Source: Capsicum annuum (lineage: Eukaryota; Streptophyta; Magnoliopsida; Solanales; Solanaceae). From it: 64,000 nt of DNA. The notes below the pieces were generated by a model. It saw only the letters and a list, made by a program, of their open reading frames with translations. It made no database searches and was not told where the DNA came from. The DNA lies in assembly GCF_002878395.1 (NCBI RefSeq), contig NW_025855829.1, positions 659,941 through 723,940 on the forward strand, in the 5' to 3' direction. Shown in pieces: positions 46,255 through 56,939 of this stretch. A program made the translations under genes and the position numbers. Position 1 is the first letter of the stretch; every line of letters starts with the position of its first letter.

Positions 46255-47095
46255 CACATCGATGTAATTTTTTACTACCTCCAAAAGAAGGCCAAGTTGC
46301 AAACACAAGAACAATACAGATACATGACAGGCAATTGTTTGTACAAAGTTTACATCAATAATTCCTACGATAGGTATTGTCAACAACAACTGAAAGTTTT
46401 CTAAAATGAGGAATGCTTAATCAACATCATCAAATATTTTAGCATTCTGTCTAGCTTACCTATGCAATTGGTCGATGAAGTGTACATCCGAATTAATTGT
46501 GGTGATGAATTCCATTGGGTGTTGGCTTTCATTATTCTAAAGAGAGGCACATCCGATTTTATGACTCGATGTTGCAAAGGAGGCATTTTGGGCCATCGTC
46601 TGAGATACAAAATCTAGCCAAAACATTGCCTACTTACCCTTATGTGAGTGGCTTTTTAGATCAAAAGGTTCATACTAATTAGTCGACGATCGAAGCATGC
46701 CGGGATAAAATGGGTAATCCATTTGATGTACAATATGTTGAAGGAATTGTTCAATAAACCATTGGTAGCCTGTAAGTTTAAGTGTCATGATTTAGTTTTA
46801 TTTCACAAATTTCACAACGCTTGCATGAACGACAAGATATGGATTATCTATTTTTTAAAAATATAGGGATTGCGGTCTTTTTGTTGCCGCATATGCCGAG
46901 TATTTGAGTTATGGATTACAAGTACCAAATGATGGACTTGATGCCGAATTACTCCACAAAAGGTATGTTTATCATTTATGGAAATACAGAGACGCAAAAG
47001 CTCAGAAGCTGTACGCAAGTGACATTAAAGATCCATGACGACCAAAGCCGAATTCCGCAGCACCGGATAAAGAACAACTTCTCCATATTGAGTAG
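46255..47095 (+). pseudogene. Ulp1-like (C48) peptidase domain of copy C, catalytic codons preserved
   Basis: LVDEVYIRINCGDEFHWVLA has the catalytic His (codon 46513-46515). The Asp lies in FYDSM (codon 46563-46565), but in the frame created by a 1-base loss just upstream. VEGI.Q.TIGSL follows. The Cys is in DCGLFVAAYAEYL (codon 46871-46873), directly after the 46773-46866 intron, whose splicing restores SLDCG. Ending DAKAQKLYASDIKDP and LLHIE, stop 47093-47095. All three triad codons remain although the reading frame is broken. Confidence 0.82.
46773..46866 (+). other. Last intron of copy C
   Basis: GTAAGT...ATATAG, 94 bp. Removal joins AGC-CT to G-GAT-TGC, giving the family motif SLDCG. 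Confidence 0.75.
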
Positions 47096-47319
47096 ATCTT
47101 TATAGCTTGAGTCCATCAATGTAATAACCTATCCTCCTTGGTTTAACTTGTTGATCTATTTGTAGAGTAGATCATTTGTACCCATAATGATTTTTTTAAA
47201 TTTCATTTATTTGTTGAGTTATTTCATGTAATTTCCAAAGGCTTCAACTTATTTATGTTGTCTATGAATATAATTTAATCATTAGTTTTGAACATGTTAA
47301 TTGAAATGGAATACTAGAT

Positions 47320-47640
47320 TCAAATATCGCAACAAATAATACATCTGCTATAACAGATGACATATCTTATCAAATAGATTTAGACATATGTTACAACATG
47401 AGATGTAACACGTAGGTCATCTGTTGGAAATTATATAACAGCTCTTCCTACTTTCTTGATTTTTTTCAAAAGATTACCTATCAGTTGCAATCGATAGATT
47501 ATATGTTGCAACAGACAGACAGACTGGGAAACATCTATTAATGAACAGATGATCAACCTATTCCAATAGATAATCAATCTGTCACCACATGTATTATATT
47601 TGTTACAACAGATATACTATCTATTGCATTATAAAAATTC
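47320..47640. repeat. Palindrome cluster 13, between copies C and D
   Basis: ACATCTGCTATAACAGATGA, GGTCATCTGTTGG, TTGCAACAGACAGACAG and similar. Part of the 47250-47710 block that is inverted relative to 33128-33470 and 34390-34800. Confidence 0.8.
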
Positions 47641-47737
47641 AACTTGGCCAGTCTAAAAATTATTGCCACTACATGTAAAGTAAAGTGGCTTGAAATAAAA
47701 AATTGTTATCGTGTTCATCTCCGTCTTTGTACATATT

Positions 47738-48440
47738 CTTGTTTATACATGGAATCCAACTATTTAGTTAGTAACCCATATTACTAGACCCATTGCATCT
47801 TTCCCACAATGTCATCGCACATATCGATCATTTTTGTGCCGGTTAGCAAACACCCGATGTATGCAAGCGAGTACAGCCCGTATGCTACACCGGTTTTAAT
47901 TTTTGGAAGCTGGATGTTCTTATTTCAACCTTTGGAATCCCATGATTCCTTCATCAAGACTTCAGCCGGCAAATGATCCATCAGCTTACTCTACGTCAAC
48001 AACTTGGGCAACAACTTTAAGAAAGGCTGCATGTGGGCTAAAAACGTGTCCTCGCTGAAGAAAGGTAAGTTGCAGTCATAAACCTTAATCTTTCCCTCGT
48101 AGATTAGTTTCTCAATAGCGAGAAATATTTAAATTCCACGTTCATGACTGTAACGGTTCTGTTTTCCTTGGTCCAGCTCTTGCCGTGTGGATATGGCCTC
48201 TTCCCTCTAATATATTTAATCGCTTCTTCATCTCATTGGAATGTAGAAACTAACTTATCAAATCCCAGGCCACCAAAATTAGCTAGCTTACGGAGATCAG
48301 CATACCTATCCTTGAAATTGTTGTAGAAATTGAGGTCCATTATCTTATCGGCAGTATCATAAGTATCCGGGTATGCTAATTGCCTCCTCTCATGAGGCGG
48401 AGAATTTCATCAACATACTATGGTATAAGAAGATAATTTT
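47738..48440 (-). pseudogene. Copy D: Ulp1-like peptidase domain, subfamily I, N-terminus missing
   Basis: Minus-strand relic of the same part as copy A 32416-33098: YVDEILRLMRGG, DTYDTADKIMDLNFYNNFKD, RGKRPYPHGKSWTKE, KLIYEGKIKVYDCNLPFFSE, DHLPAEVLMKESWD and YSLAYIGCLLTGTKMIDMCD. The Asp motif VYDCN is kept here, unlike in copy A. The Cys position reads Tyr (VAYGLYSL), which kills catalysis. The His segment is frameshifted and reads FKYFSL. The upstream half is absent; an LTR fragment begins about 50 bp further on. Confidence 0.78.
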
Positions 48441-48489
48441 TAAATTGGTTAGTAATTGTAAAGAATAAAAACACAGTGGAAAGAATCCG

Positions 48490-49310
48490 ATGGAGAGGGC
48501 TCTAGACAACAACTAAATTATCGGGTATAAATACCCCCAGGACTCAATAGCATAAAAGTAAAACGTAACCATTCTTGAATAATCAATATCATGGACAATC
48601 ATTCATCATAGCAATCACTAAGGCATCACTTCAAGCATTAAGGAATCCTAAACATGTAATAACATAGGGGGATATGCTATTTGATCATACGCCATTCAAC
48701 AAGTTCCTGCATTAAGCACTTCGCATATATTTAAGTCTTGACATGTACCGGAGAGCACATAATTGGGGAACTTCATGCTATCATGTTAAAATTCATTCAT
48801 CAAACACTTAGCATGTATTAAAGTCTTATATGTATCAAAGAGCACAAAATTGGGGAATTTCATGCTATCATGCCACAATTCATTCACTAAGGCTTTTAAA
48901 AGAATACTTGGCATACATGGGCTTACACACAATTGGGAATTTCTAGTCAACATGCTATAATGGCTTTAATTCATTCACATAAGCATTTTATCAAGCATAT
49001 GGGGAGTATGGTTTGCTTATTCAATAATTTCTACACCTAATTGACATGAACACATCACTTAACAAGCAACTTAAAGAGGGTTTATCATGAACATCACATA
49101 CTAGGGTCAAAACTTGAAAACCTTGTAAACCAACATGAATCACAACTCAATAATAGCTTGAACATCAATTTCAACTCACATGAATCATGAAAACTCATTA
49201 ACATAAAAGCTTTGAAATTTAGAAAAGGGTTCTCGAGCTTCTTGGATGAAAGGGACCCAAGAATCAACATCTACATACCTTAGAGAAACTATTTCTTGAA
49301 AGCTAACATT
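48490..49310 (-). repeat. Minus-strand gypsy LTR fragment
   Basis: Its reverse complement contains CTATTGAGTCCTGGGGGTAT, the phrase at 9550 and 60668 in plus-strand gypsy LTRs, and GGTATGTAGATG...TTGGGTCCCTTTCATCC, like 60195-60230. The TG and CA ends are missing, so it is truncated on both sides. Confidence 0.65.
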
Positions 49311-49809
49311 CTTTGTCTTTTTAATTTGTTTTTATTATTATGATTTGTGTATTTTTAAATAATATTATGCACTTATTGATAAATATATTAAAATCTAATT
49401 TAAAAAGTAAAAAAGTAAAAATAATTGGAGGCCAATTAAATCATGTAAAAAATAAGGACTGTTTAAATTTAAATTTCAAATTTGATGGACTATTTTGGTT
49501 ATTTTTTCTTATTTTTTGAATTACTTTTAGCAATTATTAGTTTGTAAGGAAAATGCACAAATTAGAATGATATTATTGGAACCAAAAAAAAGATAAATAA
49601 CTTTAGTGGGATATTTACATAAGTTGAATGATATTATAAGGAATTGACTATGCTTATTAACAATGAACTTTTCATTATTGTTATGAAATAATAGATAAAG
49701 TGTATATTTTATTATAATAGTCATATTAATTTGTGTATAGTCTCAATGAAAGTGAGAATGAGTAGTTAATGTTAAGAATAAAAAATATTTTTATTAATTT
49801 ATTAAGTGG
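49311..49809. other. AT-rich sequence with no recognisable feature
   Basis: About 500 bp of very AT-rich DNA with no ORF or repeat that I can name. It ends where gypsy gag begins. Confidence 0.5.
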
Positions 49810-49839
49810 TACTGATAGGGCAGCTAGTCTACGAACGTA

Positions 49840-50740
49840 GGATTTTCTTAAATTGGATCCTCCCATATTCACTGGATCAAATCTTAATAAATACCCATAG
49901 GACTTTATTGATCAAATCTAAAGGGCTTTAGATATCATGCATGTGTCGGGTAAAGAAATAGTGGAGCTAGCAGTATATAGATTCAAAGGGGAGGCTATAT
50001 TTTGGTATGAAGACTGGAAATGATCTAGGGGTCGATGTACCTTTAGCTATTTGGAAAGAGTTCAAAGAGGCATTTCTTGATTATTACCTTCTATTTGAGA
50101 TTCAAGAAGCCCGTACGGATCAGTTCCTGAATCTTCGCCAAGGGAATATGAGTGTGAGGGAGTACAACCTCTGGTTTAATACTTTGGCTAGGTATGCACC
50201 TAATGTAGTAGCTATAATGGAAGATAGAGTTTATCGATATGTGATAGATTGGATCCATGTCTAGTTAGAGATTGTACTATTGCTACTTTGAATAAAGACA
50301 TGGGCATAGCAAGGATACAAACATTTGCACAAAAAATATAGGATCAGAGGTAAAGCAGAAGAACACAAGAATTGGAAAAAGGGCCAAGAGGTCTAGATCT
50401 ATGGGGCAATTTATGGCATCCCAAGGAGAGTTTAGGCCTCAGTTGTCTAATAGACCGCCTAGGCCATTATCTTCTTATCTATAGCTAGTGCTCTACTATA
50501 ATTTCAAGGGTCTAAAGGCAACCAGTTTGGGTAAAGAAGTGAGAATCAGAGTTTATGAACAATGGGGTATCAAGAGCAAGGGAGTATGATCTAATTAAGG
50601 CCTCCTCAGCAGCCATATAAACAATGTGGAAAGCTTTATTTAGGTGCATGTCAGTTCGAGACAAATGCTTGATTTTGGTGTGGTACGTCAGGACATATGA
50701 TGAGAGAATGCCCTCAAAAGGGCATAGGTGGTATGGCATG
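49840..50740 (+). pseudogene. Gypsy gag of the truncated element
   Basis: Readable pieces: FLKLDPPIFTGSN (about 49842), DIMHVSGKEIVELAVYRFKG (about 49932), VPLAIWKEFKEAFLDYYL and FLNLRQGNMSVREYNLWF then NTLARYAPNVVA in the open frame 50007-50264, and a CCHC knuckle ending FWCGTSGHMMRECP near 50673-50715. The first knuckle Cys sits beside a stop. Typical of gypsy gag of this lineage. Confidence 0.75.
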
Positions 50741-50819
50741 ACCTACTGGATTAGTCGTTGCATCATCATCATCAGTACCTTATTCAGGTAGAGGTGAACA
50801 ACCTATGAGTCATTGTAGA

Positions 50820-51300
50820 GGTGCTAAAGGAGAATCGTACATATGTTTTAGCGGATCGACAAAATACAGAGGCTTCTTCAGATGTGGTTATAGGTACATT
50901 GTCCATCTTTTCATATGATATATATGCATTAGTTGATCCAAGTTCTACATTATCATATGTCACTCCATTGGTTGCTAGAATGTTAAAAAAAAAATACCAG
51001 AATTACTAGTTAAGCCACTTGAAGTATCTACGCCGATTGGTGAATCTATTCTAGCTAGGAGAGTGTATCGAAATTGTATAATAACTATTTTTGGTTGTGA
51101 TACAATGGCTGACCTAGTTGAGTTAGAAATGGTAGATTTTGATGCTATAATGAGTATGGATTGGTTGGCTTCTTATTATGCCATAGTAGATTACCGAACT
51201 AAGAAGGTGTATTTCCATTTTCCAAAAGAGGCAATCCTTGAATGGAGGGGTAATATTGGTGCACCAAGAGGTAAATTTATTTCTTATTTTAAGGCAAAAA
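50820..51300 (+). pseudogene. Gypsy aspartic protease of the truncated element
   Basis: IYALVDPSSTLSYVTPLVA (about 50920-50980) is the active-site strand with DPSST in place of the usual D-S/P-G-A-S. After a frameshift, LEMVDFDAIMSMDWLASYYA (about 51127-51186) is the second conserved block. Confidence 0.7.
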
Positions 51301-51349
51301 GGATGATTTTCATGGGTTACATATGTCATCTAGTTAGGGTGAAGAATAC

Positions 51350-52760
51350 AGATGTGGAGCCACCAACTCTTCAAACTATTTTAGTAGTAAATGAATTTTC
51401 TGATGTATTTTCTGAAGATCTTCCAAGTTTGCCTCCAGAACGAGAAGTAGAGTTTGGTACTGATATGATTTTAGGTACTCAACCAATTTTAATTCCTCTA
51501 TATAGAATGGCCCCGACAGAATTATGGGGTTTAAAAGATCAATTGAAAGACTTGCTAGAAAAAGGATTCATAAGGCCTAGTGTGATCCCTTGGGGTACAC
51601 CAGTGTTATTTGTGCGTAAGAAGGATGGCTCATTGAGAAAGTGTATTGACTATCGGTAACTGAACAAGGTGACTATTAAGAACAAATATATCCCCTTCTG
51701 AGAATTGATGACTTATTTTATCAGTTGCAAGGCGCCAAGTGGTTTTCAAAGATTGATTTGAGATCTGTTACCACCAAATAAAGGTCAAAGAGAAGTACAT
51801 ACCTAAGACAGCTTTTCAAACAGTACGATCATTATGAGTTTTTAGTCATGTCCTTTGGGCTAATAATGCACCTACAACTTTTATGGATTTGATGAATAGG
51901 GTGTTCAAGCCATTCTTGGATGTGTTTGTGATAGTTTTATAGATGATATTCTAGTTTATTTGAGATTAAAAGAGGAATATGCCAGTCACTTATGACAGGT
52001 GTTACAGATTCTTCATGATCATAAGATATATGCAAAGTTCTCCATATGTGAGTTTTGGCTAAGGTCAGCTGCTTTTCTGGGTCATATCATTTCTTCCAAG
52101 GGTATTAGAGTTGATCCCCAAAAGACCGAAGTTGTTAAAAATTGGCCTAGACCTATTTCTCCGACTGATATCTAAAGTTTCTTGGGTTTAGATGGCTATT
52201 ACCGCTATTTTGTTGAGGATTTCTCCTCTATAGCATCTCCTATAACTCGGTTGACCTAAAAAAAGTGAAGTTCTTATGGCTCGAATCTTGTGAGAAGAGT
52301 TTTCAAGAGTTGAAGACTCACTCACTTCAGCCCCTATTTTAACTTTGCCTGATGGTGTTGATAGTTGTGTGGTGTACTGTTATGCTTTGAGAGTTGGGTT
52401 GGGTTGCGTATTGATACAGAAGGGTAAGGTGATAGCTTATGCTTCTAGACAGTTGAAACCCTATGAGAAAAATCACCCCACCCATGACCTTGAGTTGGCT
52501 GTTGTTGTGTTTGCTTTGAAAATCTGGAGACACTATTTGTATGGTGTCCATGTTGATGTTTTCACTGATCATAAGTGTTTGCAGTATGTGTTTACCAAGA
52601 GAGAATTGAATCTTAGGAAGAGACGACGGTTAGAATTATTAAAGGACTACGATATGAGTGTGCTGTACCATTCGGGCAAGGCCAATATTGTGGCGGATGC
52701 CCTAAGTAGAGTGTCCATGGGTAGTGTTTCGCATATGGTAGAAGGTAAGAAAAAGTTGGA
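51350..52760 (+). pseudogene. Gypsy reverse transcriptase and RNase H of the truncated element
   Basis: RT starts VVNEFSDVFSEDLPSLPPER and is open to CIDYR at 51656, then stop. The catalytic block FIDDILVY is at 51936-51960 in another frame, followed by FLGHIISSKGIRVDPQKTE and SFLGL.GYYRYFVEDFS. RNase H (52345-52720) is open: [19 protein letters not shown], where the first catalytic Asp (usual YCDAS) reads Tyr. Then [25 protein letters not shown] and [14 protein letters not shown]. Confidence 0.85.
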
Positions 52761-52859
52761 TCGTGATGTACATCATTTGGCTAGATTGAGGTTAGGTTGT
52801 TTGACTCTACTGAAGGTAGTATAGGGGTTCAGAGTAGTTCTGAATCCTCCTTGGTTTTG

Positions 52860-54300
52860 AAAGTGAAGGAAAAACAATACTTAGATGCTAGTTTGGTCAG
52901 ACTGAAGGAGTCAGTCAAGGACTAAAAAGTAGAGATTTTCTCCCGAGGGGGAGATGGTGTGTTGAGATTGCAGGATAGATTGTGTGTCCGAAATGTTGAT
53001 GATCTAAGATAGAGGATTATGGCTAAAGCACACGGGATGCGACATTCTATTCATCCTGGTGCCACCAAGATGTACTGAGACTTGCGGGAAATCTATTGGT
53101 GGAGTGGCATGAAGAAAGATATAGCAGCTTTTGTAGCTAAGTGTGCAATATGCCAACAGGTTAAGGTCGAACACCAAACACCTGGTGGTATGATGCAAGA
53201 GTTTAGTATACCCGCCTGGAAGTGGGAAGAGATAAATATGGACTTCGTGTTGGTTTACCTTCTTCCCGATGCCATCATGATTCCATTTAGGCTGTGGTTG
53301 ATAGGTTGACTAAGTCTGCTCATTTCTTGCCTATTCATACTTCATATACTACTGAGGATTACGCTAGATTGTATATTCGAGAGCTAGTCAGACTGCATGG
53401 AGTTCCCTTATCTATCATTTCGGATAGAGGTACTCAGTTCACTTCACAATTTTTGAAATCTTTTCAGAAGGGTCTTGGTACCCAAGTGCTTTTGAGTTCT
53501 GCTTTTTATCCACAGACCAATTGTCAGGCTGAGCGGACCATCCAGACCTTAGAGGATATGTTGAGAGCTTATGCACTTGAATTTAAGGGAAGTTGGGATG
53601 ATCACTTACCGTTGATAGAGTTTGGTTATAATAATAGTTTCCACTCTAGTATTGGCATGGCTCCATTTGAAGCCTTATGGGAGGAAGTGTAGATCACCCA
53701 TAGGTTGGTTTGAGGTGGGTGAAGTGGCTGTGAGTGGTCCTGATTTGGTATTTGAGGCTATGGAAAAAGTTAAGTTGATTAGGGCAAGGTTAAAAACTGC
53801 GCAGAGTCGTCAGAAGTCCTATGCGGATGTTAGAAGGAGAGACCTTGAGTTTGAAGTTGGTGACCTAGTGTATCTAAAAATTTCACCCATGAGGGGGGTG
53901 AAGAGATTTGGAAAGAAGGGGAAGCTTAGTCCCCATTATGTTGGTCCTTACAAAATTCTTAGCCATGTTGGTAAGGTAGCTTATGAGGTCGAGTTGCCTT
54001 CCGAGTTGTCCTCTGTTCATTCAATATTCCATGTCTCCATGCTTAGAAAGCATATTAGCGATGTTGTGGTAGTAGATTCCTCTGTGAAGTGCTGACATTC
54101 AAGAAAATCTTTCTTTTGATGAGATTTCTATTGAGATTCTTCATTTCAGTGTCCGAAGACTAAGGAACAAAGAAGTTCCCTTGGTCAAGGTGTTATGGCG
54201 AAACCAATCTGTTGAGGGTACAACTTGGGAAGCTGAGGTGGATATGCGATCCAAGTACCCGCTCCTATTTTTTGCAAACTCCGATCAAGCCGAAGGTACT
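52860..54300 (+). pseudogene. Gypsy integrase with chromodomain-type C-terminus
   Basis: Zinc domain: HSIHPGATKMY then WWSGMKKDIAAFVAKCAICQ (53040-53150). Core: NMDFV (first Asp, about 53240), VDRLTKSAHFLPIHTSYTTE, ISDRGTQFTSQFL (second Asp, about 53420) and ERTIQTLEDML (Glu, about 53535). The DD35E residues are present, but a frameshift near 53290 separates the first from the others. C-terminal: YADVRRRDLEFEVGDLVYLK, GPYKILSHVGKVAYEVELP, SVHSIFHVSMLRKH, and a chromodomain-like end near 54140-54290 with WRNQSVEGTTWEAE. The enzyme would insert element DNA. Confidence 0.85.
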
Positions 54301-54512
54301 GTTCTTTCCTAAATCATGCACTTTTGATAAAAGTTGCAGCAATTCAGTTGTCATTTATTATGTGTTTAGCTGTAGTTTCTTGAATTTATGCATTCTATGT
54401 TGCATTCGGACTGAGAAATGATGTGGTGATGAGTCTAATGAATGGTTTCAACTGTATCCCCTATTCCCTATCTAATCTTGGCATGTCTAGCATCATTCGA
54501 TGATGAATGTTT

Positions 54513-54524
54513 CCAAGGGGGTTT
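54513..54524 (+). other. Polypurine tract of the truncated gypsy element
   Basis: CCAAGGGGGTTT, just before the 3' LTR. Slightly degraded by T residues. Confidence 0.6.
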
Positions 54525-54526
54525 GA

Positions 54527-56939
54527 TGTAATACCCCGAGAAATATTTCATTGAAATTTTATGCGTAAACGTGTTGGGTTCTATCTTCTAGAATGAATTA
54601 TAAATTTTTCGTGTAGAATGTCATAGATTATGACCCACTATTACGTAGTGTATCGAATAAGATTTCCAACGATATATGAATCATAAAAAACGGACACCCG
54701 AACGACGAGTTATGAACATTTCGATCGAACCGTGAATAGTAGTAACAGTAAAACGTGCAGGAAAAAGTACTGAGGCCTGACGTATTTTTGCTCCAACTTT
54801 AAACAATCAGAAATCCTTGTACATAATAATATGGGTGATCTACTATATATCAACGGAAAGCTCTGCGAGTCCTCTTTCAATGAAATTGGTTTCATCCAAT
54901 TTGTCTATCGAAGCAAAAATTTATGGTCGATCTACTTCAGCCTATCAAAAGTGAATTTTTGGGTCAACTTCAAATGATCATAACTCCTCGTACACAATGA
55001 TCTGGGTGAGACACTATATATCAACGGAAAGATATGAGATTCCTCTTTCTAATGAAATTGGTTTCATCCAATTTGGATATCGGAGTAAAATGTTATGGTT
55101 GATCTACTTCAGACTATCAAAATAGTCCACCAAAGTATAGATTCGAGAATTATTTTATTTTTAGGGGCATTTTGGTCATTCCCCCTCACCCAAAATCCAT
55201 CCAAACCCTATATTAAAGCCTATTAGAAGCATTATATGTTATATTTCATCAAATTCCCTCAAAAAGAAAATCCTAAGCTCCTACATCCAACTTCAAGAAC
55301 CTCCAAAGTTCATCATTAATTCTGCAAATTTATTCAAGATTCCAAGTACCTAGTTCAAGAACTCCAAGAACCATCATTCAAAGGCACAATTAACATCTCA
55401 AAAATGAGTATCGATCTAAAGTTCATCATTCAAGGTATGTGGGATTTTTCAACAAGAACTTTCTTTCGTTCTTGTGCCCAAAAGTAATTTTCTTTACAAA
55501 GGCATGATTTTTATTTGATTTTTATGAATTTGAAGCATGAACCCATATCTTATGATGATTATTATGAAATCTTGATGTTCATGATTTTAAAAGATGAATT
55601 TACATGTGTGGAGATATAAAGCATGAATCTTGAACTATATTTATCATGATTTTGATATTTGAATCGTGAATCCTCATTGAAAATTGTATTTTTTTTTAGA
55701 AAGTGTGTGTTATAAGCATGTTGATGTTAAATATTTGAGATATTTTGAATTATTTGACCTTTTGGTCTTAATAGAGTTGTTTTGAACTCGAGTGTGAAAG
55801 AAATCCACAACGTGGTTGATTTTGATAGATGGGAAGCATGATGGCTCCCGATGTATATTTATATATTACTGAAATTGATTTGTTGTGGATTGTCTTCGAA
55901 ATGATCTGAGCTAAGTCTGGGAGAAATCTTTAGCACCGAGTAGGAGGTATAAAGCGACCTTATTTCCCAAAACTACGTGACCCCGTAGGAGTGAGCCTGA
56001 GGCTGATTTATATAGTGATCACTAGTTTGTGTGGATTTCATATCTATAGTCCTAATCCGATGGCAAGGATAGGACTACTCTCCCCAATGTGGTTTGTACG
56101 TTGGACTCCATGTAGCTCATATGGTTTATGTCGGCTATAGAATCTCCCAGTGTGTGTGTGTTTCCTTGTGTCTATGGTGAATGGTGAAGTGATTTGAAAG
56201 TGGAATTGTGAAAGTTATTATTTTGAAATATTTAAATGATATTTACATTATGAGAATTGATATTCTTGATGAACTGAAAGTGATTGACAAATTATATGAT
56301 TACTCACATATGTTATTGTACTTATTTCATCCTCTCATGATTATGATGATTTTCTTCGGGCTATGTCAGTCTTTCGTACATCCTGCATATTTCTTATAAA
56401 TATTTATGATGATGATGTTTATACAACTGCATACACCCCCATATACTCGGTTCCTTTCTATGGTACTGACCCACATCTTCAGATGTGGGCTGGATTTTCT
56501 TGGAATGTAGGTTTAGGTGCTCTGTTCTAGGTTTGACAGTGATTCTTTAGGCACGCTTTTCTATATCCTCTGTTGTGGTAAGTCCTCATGTTCCGAGGAT
56601 GTGATGTCTGATGTTGGTTTCATGGAATTATTTACATTTGACAACTGAGTATGAGTCAGTTGGGGCATGTCTCAATGCCTCGCTGGTTTTATTGATTTTC
56701 TTAGACGCTTGTCAGACTAGTATAGATGTTGGGAGTTGACTAATAAGTCATATTTTGTTATCTTTCTGAAATTCTTTTATTCTTGGATGATGATTACTCT
56801 GTTGATATTTGAGGTTTATTTATGGAAACCTCGTTGATTTGTGTTGAACTGAATAAAAATAGCTCAAAGGGTTAGCTTGGGGCTACTCGTAGCCTCAAGC
56901 ATCGTGTGATGCTCCGGACCCATTTTTTGGGGCATTACA
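54527..56939 (+). repeat. 3' LTR of the truncated gypsy element
   Basis: 2,413 bp, TGTAATACCCCGAG...GGGGCATTACA. It contains a 171-bp imperfect tandem duplication (about 54786-55130; CTATATATCAACGGAAAG in each copy), TATATTAAAG near 55210 as possible promoter, and the phrase AGTATGAGTCAGTTGGGGCA near the end. Confidence 0.8.
54786..55130. repeat. 171-bp imperfect tandem duplication in the LTR
   Basis: Two units with matching landmarks 171 bases apart (ATATATCAACGGAAAG ends at 54860 and 55031; AATGAAATTGGTTTCATCCA in both). Confidence 0.8.

Larger units (their letters stand above)
41036..47095 (+). pseudogene. Copy C: DUF1985/Ulp1 gene, subfamily II, most complete copy, split by a solo LTR
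   Basis: Seven exons by splice reading: 41036-41980, 42060-42205, 42297-42902, 45700-45930, 46016-46151, 46255-46772, 46867-47095. Starts [23 protein letters not shown]1985: [43 protein letters not shown]. Third exon: FGAKTIRRKIILEGG and CSVCKCQDCKVKH. Later VDVIVEATDD, FEGFNISDKAPKKL, and the peptidase. All introns keep GT-AG ends. Defects: frameshift near 41200, several stops (e.g. exons 2, 5, 6) and a 1-base loss near 46545. The intron at 42903-45699 was enlarged by the solo LTR. Pseudogene in this copy; intact relatives would be nuclear SUMO-protease-like. Confidence 0.82.
49810..56939 (+). mobile_element. 5'-truncated Ty3/gypsy (Tekay/Del-like chromovirus) element
   Basis: Gag, protease, RT, RNase H, integrase and chromodomain-type tail in order, then polypurine tract and 3' LTR. 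No 5' LTR or primer site. All domains are frameshifted. It is the only copy here retaining the whole integrase. The LTR start TGTAATACCCC is shared with the other gypsy elements. Confidence 0.85.

Noticed and set aside
49810..54300. Endogenous pararetrovirus rather than a gypsy element
   Set aside because: Integrase with zinc domain and DD35E residues, a chromodomain-type tail and a following LTR are present; no movement protein or pararetroviral coat motif was seen.
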